NCBI RefSeq assembly: GCF_000622365.1
Contig: NZ_JASC01000014.1
Coordinates: forward strand, 1-64,000
Length of the DNA: 64,000 nucleotides
Direction: 5' to 3'
Source of the DNA: Sulfitobacter noctilucae
GTDB lineage: Bacteria > Pseudomonadota > Alphaproteobacteria > Rhodobacterales > Rhodobacteraceae
Part shown: in pieces, positions 17,294 to 28,500 of the stretch
How the letters are laid out: every line of letters starts with the position of its first letter
Position numbering within the stretch: position 1 is the first letter of the stretch
The notes under the pieces: generated by a model
Told to the model about the DNA's origin: nothing
Databases searched by the model: none
Seen by the model: only the letters and a program-made list of their open reading frames with translations
Position numbers and translations under genes: made by a program

Positions 17294-18214
17294 CTAGGAC
17301 GAGGCGTGGAATGTCCGACCCAAACAGGCCGGAGCAGCAGACTTGTCACGGCTCAGGATAACCAGAACGATGATCGTGATCAGATAGGGCGACATTGCCA
17401 GATATTCGACAGGAATGGCAACGCCCGCTCCCTGTAGATTTAGCTGCAACTGTGTGATTCCGCCAAAAAGATAGGCACCCAACAACAGCCGCCAGGGCTT
17501 CCAGCTGGCAAAAACAACCAACGCGAGAGCGATCCAACCAACACCGGCGGTCATTCCTTCGGTCCATTGTGGCACGCGGATGAGGCTGATGTAGGCACCG
17601 CCCAACCCCGCACAAGCACCGCCGAACATGATCGCCAACGTACGAATGCGGACAACCTTATAGCCCAGCGCATGGGCCGCATCATGGCTTTCGCCGACCG
17701 CCCGCAAGATCAGACCGGCACGCGTAAACTTGAGCGTGGCCCAAACACCGGCGACCAGAGCAACGCCGAGATAAAGGATGATATCATGCGTAAACAGGAT
17801 CGGGCCGATGACGGGAATATCTGCAAGCGGACCGAAGTTGATATCCGGCAGCCGCGGTGGTTTGATCCCGACATAGGACTGGCCCAGAAGCGCAGAAAGC
17901 CCAAGACCAAAGAGTGTAAGCGCAAGGCCCGAGGCCACCTGATTGGCAAGCGCGATTTGCGTGAGGAAGGCAAAGAGCAGGCTGAGCAACGCGCCGCCCA
18001 CTGCTGCGGCTGCAAAGCCCAGCAGGGGAGATCCCGTCTCGACCGCCGTGGCAAACCCGCAGATCGCCCCGGTGATCATCATCCCTTCAACGCCAAGATT
18101 GAGCGTGCCGGATTTCTCGACGACAAGCTCGCCAAGCGCGGCAAAGATCAGAGGGGTCGCCGCGACCAGAAAGCCTGCGACAAAGAGGATCGGATTGATC
18201 GCTGAAAGATCCAT
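17294..18214 (-). CDS. ABC transporter permease (BMP/nucleoside type)
   Basis: This 306-residue integral membrane permease belongs to the BPD_transp_2 family, with about eight hydrophobic segments. PLIFAALGELVVEKSGTLNL near the N-terminus is characteristic of nucleoside ABC permeases, and RAVGESHDAAHALGYKV is the cytoplasmic coupling loop. Its start codon overlaps the stop of the upstream permease by 1 nt (18214), so the two subunits are translationally coupled and probably form the heterodimeric channel. Confidence 0.93.
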   Translation of the reverse strand: MDLSAINPILFVAGFLVAATPLIFAALGELVVEKSGTLNLGVEGMMITGAICGFATAVETGSPLLGFAAAAVGGALLSLLFAFLTQIALANQVASGLALTLFGLGLSALLGQSYVGIKPPRLPDINFGPLADIPVIGPILFTHDIILYLGVALVAGVWATLKFTRAGLILRAVGESHDAAHALGYKVVRIRTLAIMFGGACAGLGGAYISLIRVPQWTEGMTAGVGWIALALVVFASWKPWRLLLGAYLFGGITQLQLNLQGAGVAIPVEYLAMSPYLITIIVLVILSRDKSAAPACLGRTFHASS

Positions 18215-19296
18215 TACGCCACCTCTGTCCGGCCCATGCGCAGCCGGTAATTTGTCAGCACATCCAGCGCCAGCAGGAAGAACAGAAGCATCCCCTGGAA
18301 CACCTGAATCGCGGCGGCAGGCAAGCCCAGCTTGGATTGCGCGATGTCACCGCCAATATAGGTCAGCGCCATCAGCAGCCCTGCCAGCAGGATGCCAATT
18401 GGATGCAACCGACCCAGAAAAGCAACGATGATCGCCGTGAAGCCATAGCCGACATTGAAATCAATCGTCACCTGCCCGGCGGGGCCAGAAATTTCGAACA
18501 TGCCCGCAAGACCGGCCAGCAACCCCGATGTGCCAAGGCAGAACAATACCAGCCGCGTCGGGTTCACACCAGAAAACCGTGCGGCGCGGGGGGCTTCTCC
18601 GGTGACGCGGATGGCAAAGCCAAGCCGGTGTTTGGTCAACAGAACATAGGCAAAGATCACCGCAATCATCGCCGCAACGACACCCCAATGCATGCCGGTG
18701 CCTGCGATCAGATCGGCGTTGTGCGCCGGCGCATACTGCTGCAGGTTGCGCGATCCGGGAAAGCCAAAGCCTTCTGGGTTTTTCAGCAAACCCAATGACA
18801 TGGAAGCCAGAAATTGTTCCGCCACGTAGACCAGCATCAAGGAAACAAGGATCTCGTTGGTGCCAAACCTGACTTTCAACAGCGCCGGGATCATCGCCCA
18901 GATCCACCCTCCGAACGCACCGGCAAGCACCATCAACGGAAAGATGTAGAACCCCTCCGCCGGATAAAACGCAAGGCCCATGCCAGCGCCAAACAACGCG
19001 CCCATGATGTATTGCCCTTCAGCGCCGATGTTCCAGATGCCTGCTTTGAAGCCAAGGGACAGGCCGATAGCGATCAACACCAAAGGTGCGCCTTTGATCA
19101 ACAATTGGGGTCGGTAGAAAAACGCGAACTCGCCAAAGAGCGGATCCCAGAAGATCGTCTTGATGGCGATGAACGGGTCTTTCCCCAATGCCGCAAACAG
19201 CAGCCCGCCGAAAAACATGGTCGCCAAAACCGCCAGTACCGGCGTGGCCAGAGAAAAGGCGCGGCTGGGCTGGGGACGTTTTTCGAGCCTGATCAT
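18214..19296 (-). CDS. ABC transporter permease (BMP/nucleoside type), second subunit
   Basis: This 360-residue permease is the longer partner of the 17294-18214 gene. Multiple membrane spans include LATPVLAVLATMFFGGLLFAAL. LSLGFKAGIWNIGAEGQYIM is the family's signature turn, and RVTGEAPRAARFSGVNPTRL is the coupling loop. The N-terminal sequence (MIRLEKRPQPSR) is basic and cytoplasmic. It lies 48 nt downstream of the ATPase gene. Confidence 0.93.
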   Translation of the reverse strand: MIRLEKRPQPSRAFSLATPVLAVLATMFFGGLLFAALGKDPFIAIKTIFWDPLFGEFAFFYRPQLLIKGAPLVLIAIGLSLGFKAGIWNIGAEGQYIMGALFGAGMGLAFYPAEGFYIFPLMVLAGAFGGWIWAMIPALLKVRFGTNEILVSLMLVYVAEQFLASMSLGLLKNPEGFGFPGSRNLQQYAPAHNADLIAGTGMHWGVVAAMIAVIFAYVLLTKHRLGFAIRVTGEAPRAARFSGVNPTRLVLFCLGTSGLLAGLAGMFEISGPAGQVTIDFNVGYGFTAIIVAFLGRLHPIGILLAGLLMALTYIGGDIAQSKLGLPAAAIQVFQGMLLFFLLALDVLTNYRLRMGRTEVA

Positions 19297-19344
19297 GCGC
19301 CTGCTTCCCGCGTTATCTTGTTCTTAGAGTTTGAATGCCACGGT

Positions 19345-20865
19345 TCAGACATGGGCCACCTCCATACCATGTGCGCCGCCCATCATCAGGCCAATCTCCT
19401 CAACCGTCAGCCCCTCCGCAGGGCGTGGGTCTGACAGCCGCCCCTCGTTCAGCGCCGCAAACCTGTCGGAGATTTCCATCAGTTCGTCCAGATCCTGCGA
19501 GATCACGATGATCGCGGCACCACCCTCTGCGAGATCCAGCAAAGCCTGCCGGATCGCGGCAGCGGCCGAGGCATCGACACCCCATGTGGGCTGATTGACC
19601 ACAAACAGATCGGGGCGTTGCAAGACTTCGCGGCCGATCACAAATTTCTGCAAATTACCCCCGGACAAAGACCGCGCTGCATTGCCTGGCCCTGGTGTGC
19701 GCACATCAAAAGCGTCGATGACCTTTTGTGCAAACCCCCGTGCCTTGTTCCAATTCAGCATCCCGCCTGTGTCCAGCTTTTCGCGCATCGCCGCGGTCAG
19801 CATTGCATTTTCGGTCAATGACATATCAGGGGCGGCGGCATGGCCAAGCCGTTCCTCGGGGGCGGAAAGGATACCCATCGCGCGGCGGGGCGTCGGACCC
19901 AAAAGACCAATGTCACGGCCTCGAAAGCTGATCATGCCGGGCGCACTAAGCGTCTCGCCTGACAAGGCGGCCAGCAGTTCATCCTGCCCGTTACCTGCGA
20001 CACCACCAATGCCCAGCACTTCCCCGCCGCGCACATCGACCGAGATGTCGCGCAGAGGCATCCCAAAGGCGCTGGGCGATTTGGCAGACAGGCTTTGAAG
20101 CGATAACACCACATCACCCGGCGTCTTGCCCGCCCGCGTGGGCGTTTGCAGCAGCTTGCCGACCATCATTTCTGCCATGTCCCGGGCGGAAGTCTCGCGC
20201 GGGACACAATGACCCACCACCTTGCCCAGCCGCAGGATTGTTGCGCTGTCACACAGGGTGCGGATTTCCTCCAGTTTGTGCGAGATATAAAGGATCGCAG
20301 TTCCCTCGGCACTGAGCTTGCGCAGGGTTTTGAACAGGATTTCAACCTCCTGCGGGGTCAGCACGCTGGTGGGTTCGTCCATGATCAAGAGCTTCGGGTC
20401 CTGCAGCAGACAACGGATGATCTCGACCCGCTGACGTTCTCCGGCTGAGAGGTCACCGACAGTGCGGTCAGGGGCAAGCGGCAGGCCGTAAGTGTCGGAA
20501 ACGTCTCGGATTCGCTGGCTCAGGGCGCTGAGCTTTGGTGCATTTTCCATCCCCAGTGCGATATTCTCTGCAACGGTCAGCGCCTCGAACAGCGAGAAGT
20601 GCTGAAACACCATGCCTACGCCAGCGGCCCGTGCGGCACGCGGCTCACTTGGGGCGAAGGGGGCGCCGAACATCTGCATTTGGCCTGCGTCGGGTTTGAC
20701 CAACCCGTAGATCATCTTGACCAAGGTCGATTTGCCCGCGCCGTTCTCGCCCAGCAGCGCGTGCACTTCGCCCGGCGCAATGCGCAGGGAGACGTCTTCA
20801 TTGGCGATCACACCGGGGTAGGCTTTGGTCAGGCCCGACAGGTCAAGCAGAGGTGTATCGGTCAT
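19345..20865 (-). CDS. ABC transporter ATP-binding protein, duplicated ATPase (nucleoside importer)
   Basis: This 506-residue protein has two ABC ATPase modules, as in nucleoside and sugar importers of the YufO/RbsA type. The first module has Walker A GENGAGKST, signature LSAGERQRVEIIR and Walker B LLIMDEPTSVLT. The second lacks a canonical Walker A (GGVAGNGQDELLAAL), as is usual, but has signature LSGGNLQKFVIGRE and a Walker B-like LFVVNQPTWGVD. It overlaps xdhC by 4 nt, tying the importer genetically to the purine oxidation enzymes. Confidence 0.94.
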   Translation of the reverse strand: MTDTPLLDLSGLTKAYPGVIANEDVSLRIAPGEVHALLGENGAGKSTLVKMIYGLVKPDAGQMQMFGAPFAPSEPRAARAAGVGMVFQHFSLFEALTVAENIALGMENAPKLSALSQRIRDVSDTYGLPLAPDRTVGDLSAGERQRVEIIRCLLQDPKLLIMDEPTSVLTPQEVEILFKTLRKLSAEGTAILYISHKLEEIRTLCDSATILRLGKVVGHCVPRETSARDMAEMMVGKLLQTPTRAGKTPGDVVLSLQSLSAKSPSAFGMPLRDISVDVRGGEVLGIGGVAGNGQDELLAALSGETLSAPGMISFRGRDIGLLGPTPRRAMGILSAPEERLGHAAAPDMSLTENAMLTAAMREKLDTGGMLNWNKARGFAQKVIDAFDVRTPGPGNAARSLSGGNLQKFVIGREVLQRPDLFVVNQPTWGVDASAAAAIRQALLDLAEGGAAIIVISQDLDELMEISDRFAALNEGRLSDPRPAEGLTVEEIGLMMGGAHGMEVAHV

Positions 20866-21626
20866 GCAGCGGCCTTGCGTTCTATCTGCGCCAGAAGGGC
20901 ATTAACCGTGCCTTTGGCGATCTGGTCGGGTCTTTTGCCCAGCGATTTGTCGCCAATGGGGCAGGTGATGGCCGCGGGGTCAAGCCCCGATTCTGTCAGT
21001 CGCTTGCGAAACCGTGCGGCTTTGGTGGCCGAACCAATCAATCCGATGCTGGTGGCATCGCGTTTTAGCAAGGCGGCGCAGAGGGCAAGGTCGATATCAT
21101 GCGAGTAGGTGAAAATCAGGTGGTGCGCGCCGGGTGCGGCGTGACGGGCAAGGCGGGTCATATCTGTGGCAGGCGTGCAGGTGACATAATCGTCCACGTG
21201 GGCAGGAAACCGATCTGCGGCGCTGTCGATCCAGTGTATGTCGAAGACCTCCGGCGGGGCCGTACGGACCACTGCGCGGCCCACATGTCCGGCACCCCAC
21301 AGCCAAAGTGGCGTGCGGACCTGTGGTTCGATTTTTGGCTGCCAAACGGGTGTTGTACTCGGGTCGGTGTCTCGTGGCGCATCGGTATAGCGCAGGGACA
21401 CGACGCCACCACAACATTGGCCGAGGTTTGGACCAAGTGGCAGTGTTTCGGTACGCGCTGTTTCGCCCTTTTCCAGCATGGTGCGGGCGGTGGCGATGGC
21501 TGCATATTCCAGTGCGCCGCCCCCGATGGTCCCTTCGGTGCTGCCTGCCGTCACCTTCATCGCCGTGCCCGTGTCGCGGGGGGCAGAGCCACGGGTGCCT
21601 GTTATCTCGATCCAGATTGCGCTCAT
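20862..21626 (-). CDS. xdhC: Xanthine dehydrogenase accessory protein XdhC
   Basis: XdhC binds molybdenum cofactor, supports its sulfuration and delivers it to XdhB. This 254-residue protein starts at 21626, overlapping the xdhB stop by 4 nt. The N-terminal XdhC_CoxI segment is IEITGTRGSAPRDTGTAMKV with TIGGGALEY. The Rossmann-like second half is LWLWGAGHVGRAVVRTAPPEVFDIHWID, then HHLIFTYSHDIDLALCAALL and IGLIGSATKAARFRKRL. The gene order xdhA-xdhB-xdhC is standard. Confidence 0.95.
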   Translation of the reverse strand: MSAIWIEITGTRGSAPRDTGTAMKVTAGSTEGTIGGGALEYAAIATARTMLEKGETARTETLPLGPNLGQCCGGVVSLRYTDAPRDTDPSTTPVWQPKIEPQVRTPLWLWGAGHVGRAVVRTAPPEVFDIHWIDSAADRFPAHVDDYVTCTPATDMTRLARHAAPGAHHLIFTYSHDIDLALCAALLKRDATSIGLIGSATKAARFRKRLTESGLDPAAITCPIGDKSLGKRPDQIAKGTVNALLAQIERKAAA

Positions 21627-24010
21627 CCTCTGGTCCTTTCCACGGCGGCAAGAACGGCTTCGGGCGTGGCGGGCGCTTGCAAGTCGCCGTAGGCCGGACC
21701 GCAGGCCGCCACCGCATCCGACAGGGCGGCAAAGGCGGAAATACCCAGCATGAAGGGCGGCTCTCCCACCGCTTTGGATCGGTAGATGGTCTGTGCCGGA
21801 TTGGGCTGATCCCAAAGCGTCACGTTGAAAATATCCGGTCGGTCCGAACAGGCGGGGATTTTATAGGTCGAAGGCGCATGGGTTTTCAGGACGCCGTCAT
21901 TGTCCCAGACCAACTCTTCGGTCGTAAGCCATCCCGCGCCCTGCACAAACCCGCCTTCGATCTGGCCGATGTCGATCGCGGGATTCAGCGACGCGCCCGC
22001 GTCATGCAAGATATCCGTGCGCAGGATACGATTTTCCCCCGTCAGCGTGTCGATCACCACCTCGGTGCAGGCAGCCCCATAGGCAAAGTAGAAAAAGGGG
22101 CGGCCCTTGCCAGCGATGCGGTCCCACTCAATGTCTGGTGTCTTGTAAAATCCGGTGGCCGAAAGCGAGATACGCGCTTCATAGGCTGCGGCGGCGGCCT
22201 GAGCGAAGGTTATGGTATCTGAGCCGATGGTGACCAAGCCATCGGCAAAAGTAATGTCCTGAGTCTGATAGCGTTCGGACAAGTGTTCGGTGATGCGTTC
22301 GCGGATCGTATCGCACGCCGCGCGGACGGCCATGCCATTCAGATCGGTGCCGGAGGAAGCGGCAGTGGCCGAGGTATTGGGGACTTTTGCGGTGTCTGTC
22401 GCGGTGATCTTGACCGCGTCCAGCGGCACGCCAAAGCGGTCGGCAGCAACCTGCGCAACTTTCTGGAACAGCCCTTGGCCCATTTCTGTCCCGCCATGGT
22501 TCAGTTGGATCGAGCCGTCCTGATAGACATGCACCAGCGCCCCCGCCTGGTTGAGATGGGTCAGCGTGAAAGAGATGCCGAACTTGACCGGGGTGAGTGC
22601 GATCCCGCGTTTGAGGATGGGGTTGTCCGCGTTCCATTTTGCAATCGCGTCGCGGCGTGTCTGGTATGCGGCATCCGAGGCCAGTCTGTCGGTGAGGGCG
22701 TTGATGATGCAATCGGTGACGGGCTGGTGATAGGGCGTGGTCTGGATGTCCGATGGCATCTCCGGAATGTTCGCATTCTGCGACTGCTGCGCGCCGCGTG
22801 TCGTGCTGTCCTGTGCAACATCGGGCAGGGGTTGTGTGGTTTCCGGCACGGCGGGCGCGTCTTCAATACGGTCGGCATAAAAATTGACACGCCGCACCAC
22901 CAGTGGGTCAAGCCCAAGATAAGCCGCGATATGATCCATGATGCGTTCGATCCCCAGCATCCCTTGAGGTCCGCCAAAGCCACGAAACGCGGTGGCAGAG
23001 GCCATATTTGTGCGCAACCGGTGCGAGGTGATGCGGATATTGTCCAGTTGATAGGCGTTGTCGCTGTGCAGCATCGCCCGGTCGGCCACCGGCAGGCTTA
23101 GATCCTGCGACCAGCCGCAGCGGGTGTAATGGGTCACGTCCAGCCCGGTGATCCGCCCTGTGCTGTCAAAACCTGCAGTGTAGTCGATGCGGAAGTCGTG
23201 CCGCTTACCGGTGATGATCATGTCAGCGTCGCGGTCATAGCGCATTTTACAAGGCTTGCCGGTCAGCGCAGCCGCGACGGCACAGGCCACTGCCAGCGCG
23301 TTGCCCTGGCTTTCCTTACCGCCAAAGCCGCCGCCCATACGCCGGGTTTCCACCCGGACCGCGTGCATCGGTTCGCCGATGGCGTGGGCGACTTTGTGTT
23401 GTATTTCCGTGGGGTGCTGGGTTGAGGAGTGCACGACCATGTCGCCGCCTTCTTGCGGCAACACCAGAGCAGCCTGGCCTTCGAGATAGAAGTGTTCCTG
23501 CCCGCCCATGGTGATGCAGCCCGTCAGAGTGTTTTCAGCTTTGCCGAGAGCCGATTGCGCATCGCCCTTTTGGTAGATGCGCGGGCCATCTTCAAAACGG
23601 CTGTTCGCGGCGAGTGCGTCTTCAATGGACAGGAGGGGGGGCGCTTTTTCGATCTCGGCGCTGCCTCGGGTGGCGGCGAAACGGGCGGCGAGATGGGACT
23701 TGGCGATGACCAGAAAGAGCGGCTGTCCTGCGTAGTGGACACTGTCTTGTGCCAGGAGCGGCTCGTCATGGGCCGAAGGGGAGACATCACAGTCATATGC
23801 GAGGTCTGCGGCGGTAAGCACCGCGATCACGCCGGGCGCGCTCTTCACCTTTTCAAGGTTCATCGCTTTCAGTTTTCCCGCAGCACGGGTGCTGGTGCCA
23901 AAGGCCAGATGCAGTGTGCCTGTGGGTGTGGGAATGTCGTCGGTATAACGTGCCGCGCCGGTAACATGCAGGCCGGCCGCGTCATGGGGCAGAGGCTTGG
24001 CGACGCTCAT
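21623..24010 (-). CDS. xdhB: Xanthine dehydrogenase molybdopterin subunit XdhB
   Basis: This is the large catalytic subunit that hydroxylates hypoxanthine and xanthine to urate. At 795 residues it has family length. Molybdopterin contacts are visible in [10 protein letters not shown] and [10 protein letters not shown] (the Arg of this motif binds substrate in bovine enzyme). The catalytic Glu is in [10 protein letters not shown] (about residue 750). TARYTDDIP and [19 protein letters not shown] are further conserved blocks. Overlaps of 4 nt with xdhA and xdhC indicate coupled translation. Confidence 0.96.
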   Translation of the reverse strand: MSVAKPLPHDAAGLHVTGAARYTDDIPTPTGTLHLAFGTSTRAAGKLKAMNLEKVKSAPGVIAVLTAADLAYDCDVSPSAHDEPLLAQDSVHYAGQPLFLVIAKSHLAARFAATRGSAEIEKAPPLLSIEDALAANSRFEDGPRIYQKGDAQSALGKAENTLTGCITMGGQEHFYLEGQAALVLPQEGGDMVVHSSTQHPTEIQHKVAHAIGEPMHAVRVETRRMGGGFGGKESQGNALAVACAVAAALTGKPCKMRYDRDADMIITGKRHDFRIDYTAGFDSTGRITGLDVTHYTRCGWSQDLSLPVADRAMLHSDNAYQLDNIRITSHRLRTNMASATAFRGFGGPQGMLGIERIMDHIAAYLGLDPLVVRRVNFYADRIEDAPAVPETTQPLPDVAQDSTTRGAQQSQNANIPEMPSDIQTTPYHQPVTDCIINALTDRLASDAAYQTRRDAIAKWNADNPILKRGIALTPVKFGISFTLTHLNQAGALVHVYQDGSIQLNHGGTEMGQGLFQKVAQVAADRFGVPLDAVKITATDTAKVPNTSATAASSGTDLNGMAVRAACDTIRERITEHLSERYQTQDITFADGLVTIGSDTITFAQAAAAAYEARISLSATGFYKTPDIEWDRIAGKGRPFFYFAYGAACTEVVIDTLTGENRILRTDILHDAGASLNPAIDIGQIEGGFVQGAGWLTTEELVWDNDGVLKTHAPSTYKIPACSDRPDIFNVTLWDQPNPAQTIYRSKAVGEPPFMLGISAFAALSDAVAACGPAYGDLQAPATPEAVLAAVERTRG

Positions 24011-25398
24011 GGCATCACCGCAAGCAGATCTGTGGCCGTTCCTTGAGCGTCATGCAGATAGCGCAGCAGCATATTCTGAGCGGCCTGCATGCGGTAGGCG
24101 GCAGACGCACGGACATCTGTGAGGGGTTGAAAGTCCTCCATCATCGCCTTCATCGCGTCGCGCATCGTTGCTTCATTAAACGGCTGGCCGATTAGCGCAG
24201 CCTCGGTCTTTCCAGCGCGTTTCGGGGTGCCAGCCATGCCGCCGAAGGCAAGGCGTGCCGTCTTGATGGTGTCATCCTCGCGCGTGATCGAAAGGCAGCC
24301 GCAGACCGCCGAGATATCCTGATCGAACCGCTTGGAAAGTTTGTAACATCGCAATGTGTCCACTTGTTTCGGCACTGTAATCGCCTCGACAAATTCACCG
24401 GGTGCGCGGTCTTGTTTGCCGTAGGCGATGAAAAATTCTTCTAGCGGCAGGCTACGCCGTTTGTCCCCCCTGCGTAGGTGCAGGGTCGCGCCAAGGGCGA
24501 TCAATGCGGGCGGGCTGTCGCCGATGGGGGAGCCGTTGGCGATATTGCCGCCCAGTGTCGCGGCGTTGCGCACCTGGAGGGAGCCATAGCGGCGCAGCAT
24601 CGCGCCAAGGCTGGGAAAATGCGGGGCCAGGATCTGTTCGACTTCTGTGAGGGTGGTCATCGCGCCGATGCGGAAGTCCGTGGCGGTTTCGGTAATGCCG
24701 CGCAGATCAGTGCAGCGGTTTAGAAAGGCCACTGGGCCAAGGGTGCGGTGCTGTTTCGTGACCCAAAGACCCACATCAGTGGCTCCCGCGATCAAGGTTG
24801 CATCGGGGTGGTCGGCGTACCAATCGGCCAGTTCATTCTTGGTCGTGGGTTGGACGGTGCCGGACTGGAGATCGACCACCTTAGGCACCTGTGGTGTTGC
24901 GGTATTTTTAGCCAAAGAGAGGAGATGCGCGGGCACGGGTTGGCGGGCGGTGTCCTTTGCGGCGCGGATGATCGGCGCATAGCCGGTGCAGCGGCACAGA
25001 TTGCCTGCCAGTTCCGTGTCGTGATCTGTCGCCCCGTTTAAATGGCTTGTGGCCATCGAGACGACAAAACCCGGGGTGCAAAAACCGCATTGGCTGCCGT
25101 GGTGGTCGATCATTGCCTGCTGCGCGGGATGCAGGCTGCCATCCGGTGCGCTGAGCCCTTCGACGGTCGTGATCTGTTTGCCGTTCACTTGCGGCAAAAA
25201 CAGGATGCAGCCGTTCAAGGAGCGGCTGCTGTTTTCGTCTGTAATCATCACGGTGCAGGCACCGCAATCGCCTTCGTTGCATCCTTCTTTAGTGCCGGTC
25301 AGGCCGCGTTCTTCGCGTAGCCAATCCAGCAGAGTGGTGGTGGGGGAAACATCGTGAAGGGTAACGGGGCTTCCGTTCAGAGCAAAGGTGACGTCCAT
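24007..25398 (-). CDS. xdhA: Xanthine dehydrogenase small subunit XdhA (2Fe-2S and FAD)
   Basis: This electron-transfer subunit passes electrons from the Mo site to NAD+. The N-terminal ferredoxin domain has Cys40, Cys45 and Cys48 in [11 protein letters not shown]. The second cluster has CGFCTPGFV and [12 protein letters not shown]. The FAD domain (about residues 175-463) has [14 protein letters not shown] and [23 protein letters not shown]. The start MDVTFALNG at 25398 fits homologues; 22 extra in-frame residues upstream lack support, and no start has a strong ribosome site. It is the first gene of an approximately 9-kb purine operon and divergent from dnaE. Confidence 0.93.
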   Translation of the reverse strand: MDVTFALNGSPVTLHDVSPTTTLLDWLREERGLTGTKEGCNEGDCGACTVMITDENSSRSLNGCILFLPQVNGKQITTVEGLSAPDGSLHPAQQAMIDHHGSQCGFCTPGFVVSMATSHLNGATDHDTELAGNLCRCTGYAPIIRAAKDTARQPVPAHLLSLAKNTATPQVPKVVDLQSGTVQPTTKNELADWYADHPDATLIAGATDVGLWVTKQHRTLGPVAFLNRCTDLRGITETATDFRIGAMTTLTEVEQILAPHFPSLGAMLRRYGSLQVRNAATLGGNIANGSPIGDSPPALIALGATLHLRRGDKRRSLPLEEFFIAYGKQDRAPGEFVEAITVPKQVDTLRCYKLSKRFDQDISAVCGCLSITREDDTIKTARLAFGGMAGTPKRAGKTEAALIGQPFNEATMRDAMKAMMEDFQPLTDVRASAAYRMQAAQNMLLRYLHDAQGTATDLLAVMP

Positions 25399-25579
25399 GC
25401 CTGTGAGCCAGTCGCGGTACGAGTGCCACATAAGGACTATTGCGTTCGATGCGACGTAGAACACGGGCGTCCGGGCGGTGCAGGTAAGCTATGCGCTGGG
25501 CGGCAGGGATTGCAAGAAAAAACCCTTCGGCATGGATTGGGTGCTGGCGGCTGGGGGGCGGGATGTCTAATCTTTGGGC
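25399..25579. promoter_or_regulatory. Divergent promoter region, xdhA operon and dnaE
   Basis: The 181 bp between the two divergent starts must hold the promoters of the purine operon and of dnaE. I see no clear operator palindrome. The dnaE ATG at 25580 has only a weak ribosome site. Confidence 0.5.
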
Positions 25580-28500
25580 ATGAAACATGCTCCCCGATTC
25601 ATTCACCTGCGCACCCATTCTGAATACTCGTTGCTGGAGGGGGCACTGCGGCTGAAAAAGCTGCCGCAGATGTGTGTCGATGCGGGCATGCCTGCGCTGG
25701 CGCTGACCGACACCAACAACATGTTCGCGGCGTTGGAGTTCTCGGTCGGGATGGCCGGGGCCGGGGTGCAGCCGATCATGGGCTGTCAGGTCGATCTGGC
25801 CTATGTCGCTGTGCAGCCCGGTGAAAAGCCGCGCGATCCTGCGCCCGTCGTCCTGCTGGCGCAGAGCGAGCGTGGATATGAGAACCTGATGAAGCTGAAC
25901 ACTTGTCTTTATGTAGATAAGGGCGGGCAGCTGCCGCAGGTGACCCTGGATGAGCTCGAGGCGCTTTCGGGCGATATTATTTGCCTGACCGGCGGGCCGG
26001 ATGGCCCGGTTGGGCGGTTGCTGCGCGGTGGGCAAACTCCGGCGGCAGAGGCGCTGATGGTGCGGCTGGCGAAGATGTTTGGCGACAGGCTCTATGTCGA
26101 GCTACAGCGCCATCCCGGCGAGAATGGCCAGCCCGAAGCCGAACGGTTGACCGAGCGTGGGTTCGTCGAGATGGCCTACGCCATGGATTTGCCGCTGGTT
26201 GCCACAAACGACGTCTACTTCCCAAAGACAGAGATGTACGAAGCGCATGACGCGCTGATCTGCATTTCCGAAGGGGCCTATGTCGACCAGCAGGCAGACA
26301 GGCGGCGACTGACGGCGCAGCATTATTTCAAGTCGGAAGCCGAGATGGTGACGCTGTTTGCCGATCTGCCAGAGGCGCTTGAGAATACGGTCGAGATTGC
26401 CAAACGCTGTGCCTTCATGACCTACCGCCGCGATCCGATCCTGCCGAAGTTTGCCGATGACGAGATTGCCGAATTGCGCCGGCAGGCGCAGGAAGGGTTG
26501 AAGGCGCGGTTGGCGATCATCCCCCATGCGGCCAGTATCGAAGACTATGAAAAACGGTTGGATTTCGAGTTGGGGATCATCGAAGGGATGGGCTTTCCCG
26601 GCTACTTCCTGATCGTTGCGGATTTCATCAAATGGGCCAAGGATCAGGAGATTCCCGTGGGGCCGGGGCGTGGCTCCGGTGCGGGCAGTCTTGTTGCCTA
26701 TGCGCTACTGATTACTGATCTGGATCCGCTGCGCTATTCCTTGCTGTTCGAACGGTTCCTGAACCCCGAACGGGTGTCGATGCCGGATTTCGATATCGAC
26801 TTTTGCATGGACCGGCGCGAAGAGGTCATTCAATATGTTCAGCAAAAATACGGCCGCGACAAAGTGGGGCAGATCATCACCTTTGGTGCGTTGCTCTCGA
26901 AAGCTGCGGTACGTGACATCGGGCGCGTTTTGCAGATGCCATACGGTCAGGTGGACCGTCTGTCCAAGATGATTCCCGTCGAGGGAGTCAAACCGGTTTC
27001 GATCGAGAAAGCGCTTGCTGATGAACCCCGGCTTCGCGAGGAAGCCAAGAGCGAAGAGGTGGTGGCACGGCTGCTGAATTACGGCCAGCAGGTTGAAGGC
27101 CTGTTGCGTAACGCATCGACCCACGCGGCGGGCGTGGTGATCGGGGACAGGCCGCTCGACGCTCTTGTCCCGCTCTATCAGGATCCGCGTTCCGACATGC
27201 CCGCGACGCAGTTCAACATGAAATGGGTCGAACAGGCGGGTCTGGTCAAATTCGACTTTCTGGGCCTCAAGACATTGACGGTCATTCAGAACGCTGTGGA
27301 CCAGATCAAGGCATCAGGCCGCCATTTGCATATCGCGGCGGACGGGACAGTGCTTTTCTCACCGCCCGAAGGATTGCTGGACGATATTGCGACCATCCCG
27401 CTGGATGACGAGGCGTCCTACAAACTTTATGCCAGTGCCAAAACGGTGGCTGTGTTTCAGGTGGAAAGCTCGGGTATGATGGATGCCCTCAAGCGCATGA
27501 AACCGACCTGTATCGAAGATATTGTTGCCTTGGTGGCACTGTATCGGCCCGGCCCGATGGAGAATATTCCGACCTATTGCGAGGTGAAGAACGGGCAGAA
27601 GGAGCTGGAGTCGATCCACCCGTCGATTGACCACATCCTTGCTGAAACCCAAGGTATCATCGTTTATCAGGAACAGGTGATGCAGATCGCGCAGGTCATG
27701 GCGGGCTATAGCCTTGGCGGTGCGGATCTGTTGCGGCGCGCGATGGGTAAAAAGATCGCCGAGGAAATGGCAAAGGAGCGCCCGAAATTCGAAAAGGGCG
27801 CGATGGAAAACGGGGTCGACAAGAAGAAAGCGACCGAAGTTTTCGACCTCTTGGAGAAATTCGCCAACTACGGTTTCAACAAATCCCACGCGGCTGCCTA
27901 TGCCGTGGTCAGCTACCAGACCGCGTGGCTCAAAGCGAACCATCCAGTCGAGTTTATGGCCGGGGTGATGAACTGTGATATCCACCTGACCGACAAACTA
28001 TCCGTCTATTTCGAAGAGGTCCGCAAGCGGCTGGAACTGCCTTGGGTGCCGCCCTGTGTGAACCGGTCGGATGCGACCTTCAAGGTGGTGGACGGCGCTT
28101 TGGTCTATGCGCTGGGCGCATTGAAGAACGTGGGCGTTGAGGCGATGAAACTTATCGTGGAGGGAAGGGACGGCAAACCTTTCGCCACGCTCTTTGATCT
28201 GGCGCGGCGGGTCGACCTGAAACGTGTGGGCAAGCGGCCGCTGGAAATGCTGGCGCGGTCAGGCGCGTTCGACCAGCTTGATCCCAACCGTCGCCGCGTG
28301 TTCCAGGCGCTTGATCCGCTGGTGAATTATTCCGCCGCGATCCATGAGCAGAAAGCGTCGAATCAGGTGTCGCTGTTCGGCGAAGCGGGCGATGACCTGC
28401 CCGAGCCGCGCATGATCCCTTGCGATGACTGGGAAGCGGCTGAGCGGCTGACCGAAGAATTCAAAGCGGTGGGTTTCTACCTCTCTGGCCATCCGCTGGA

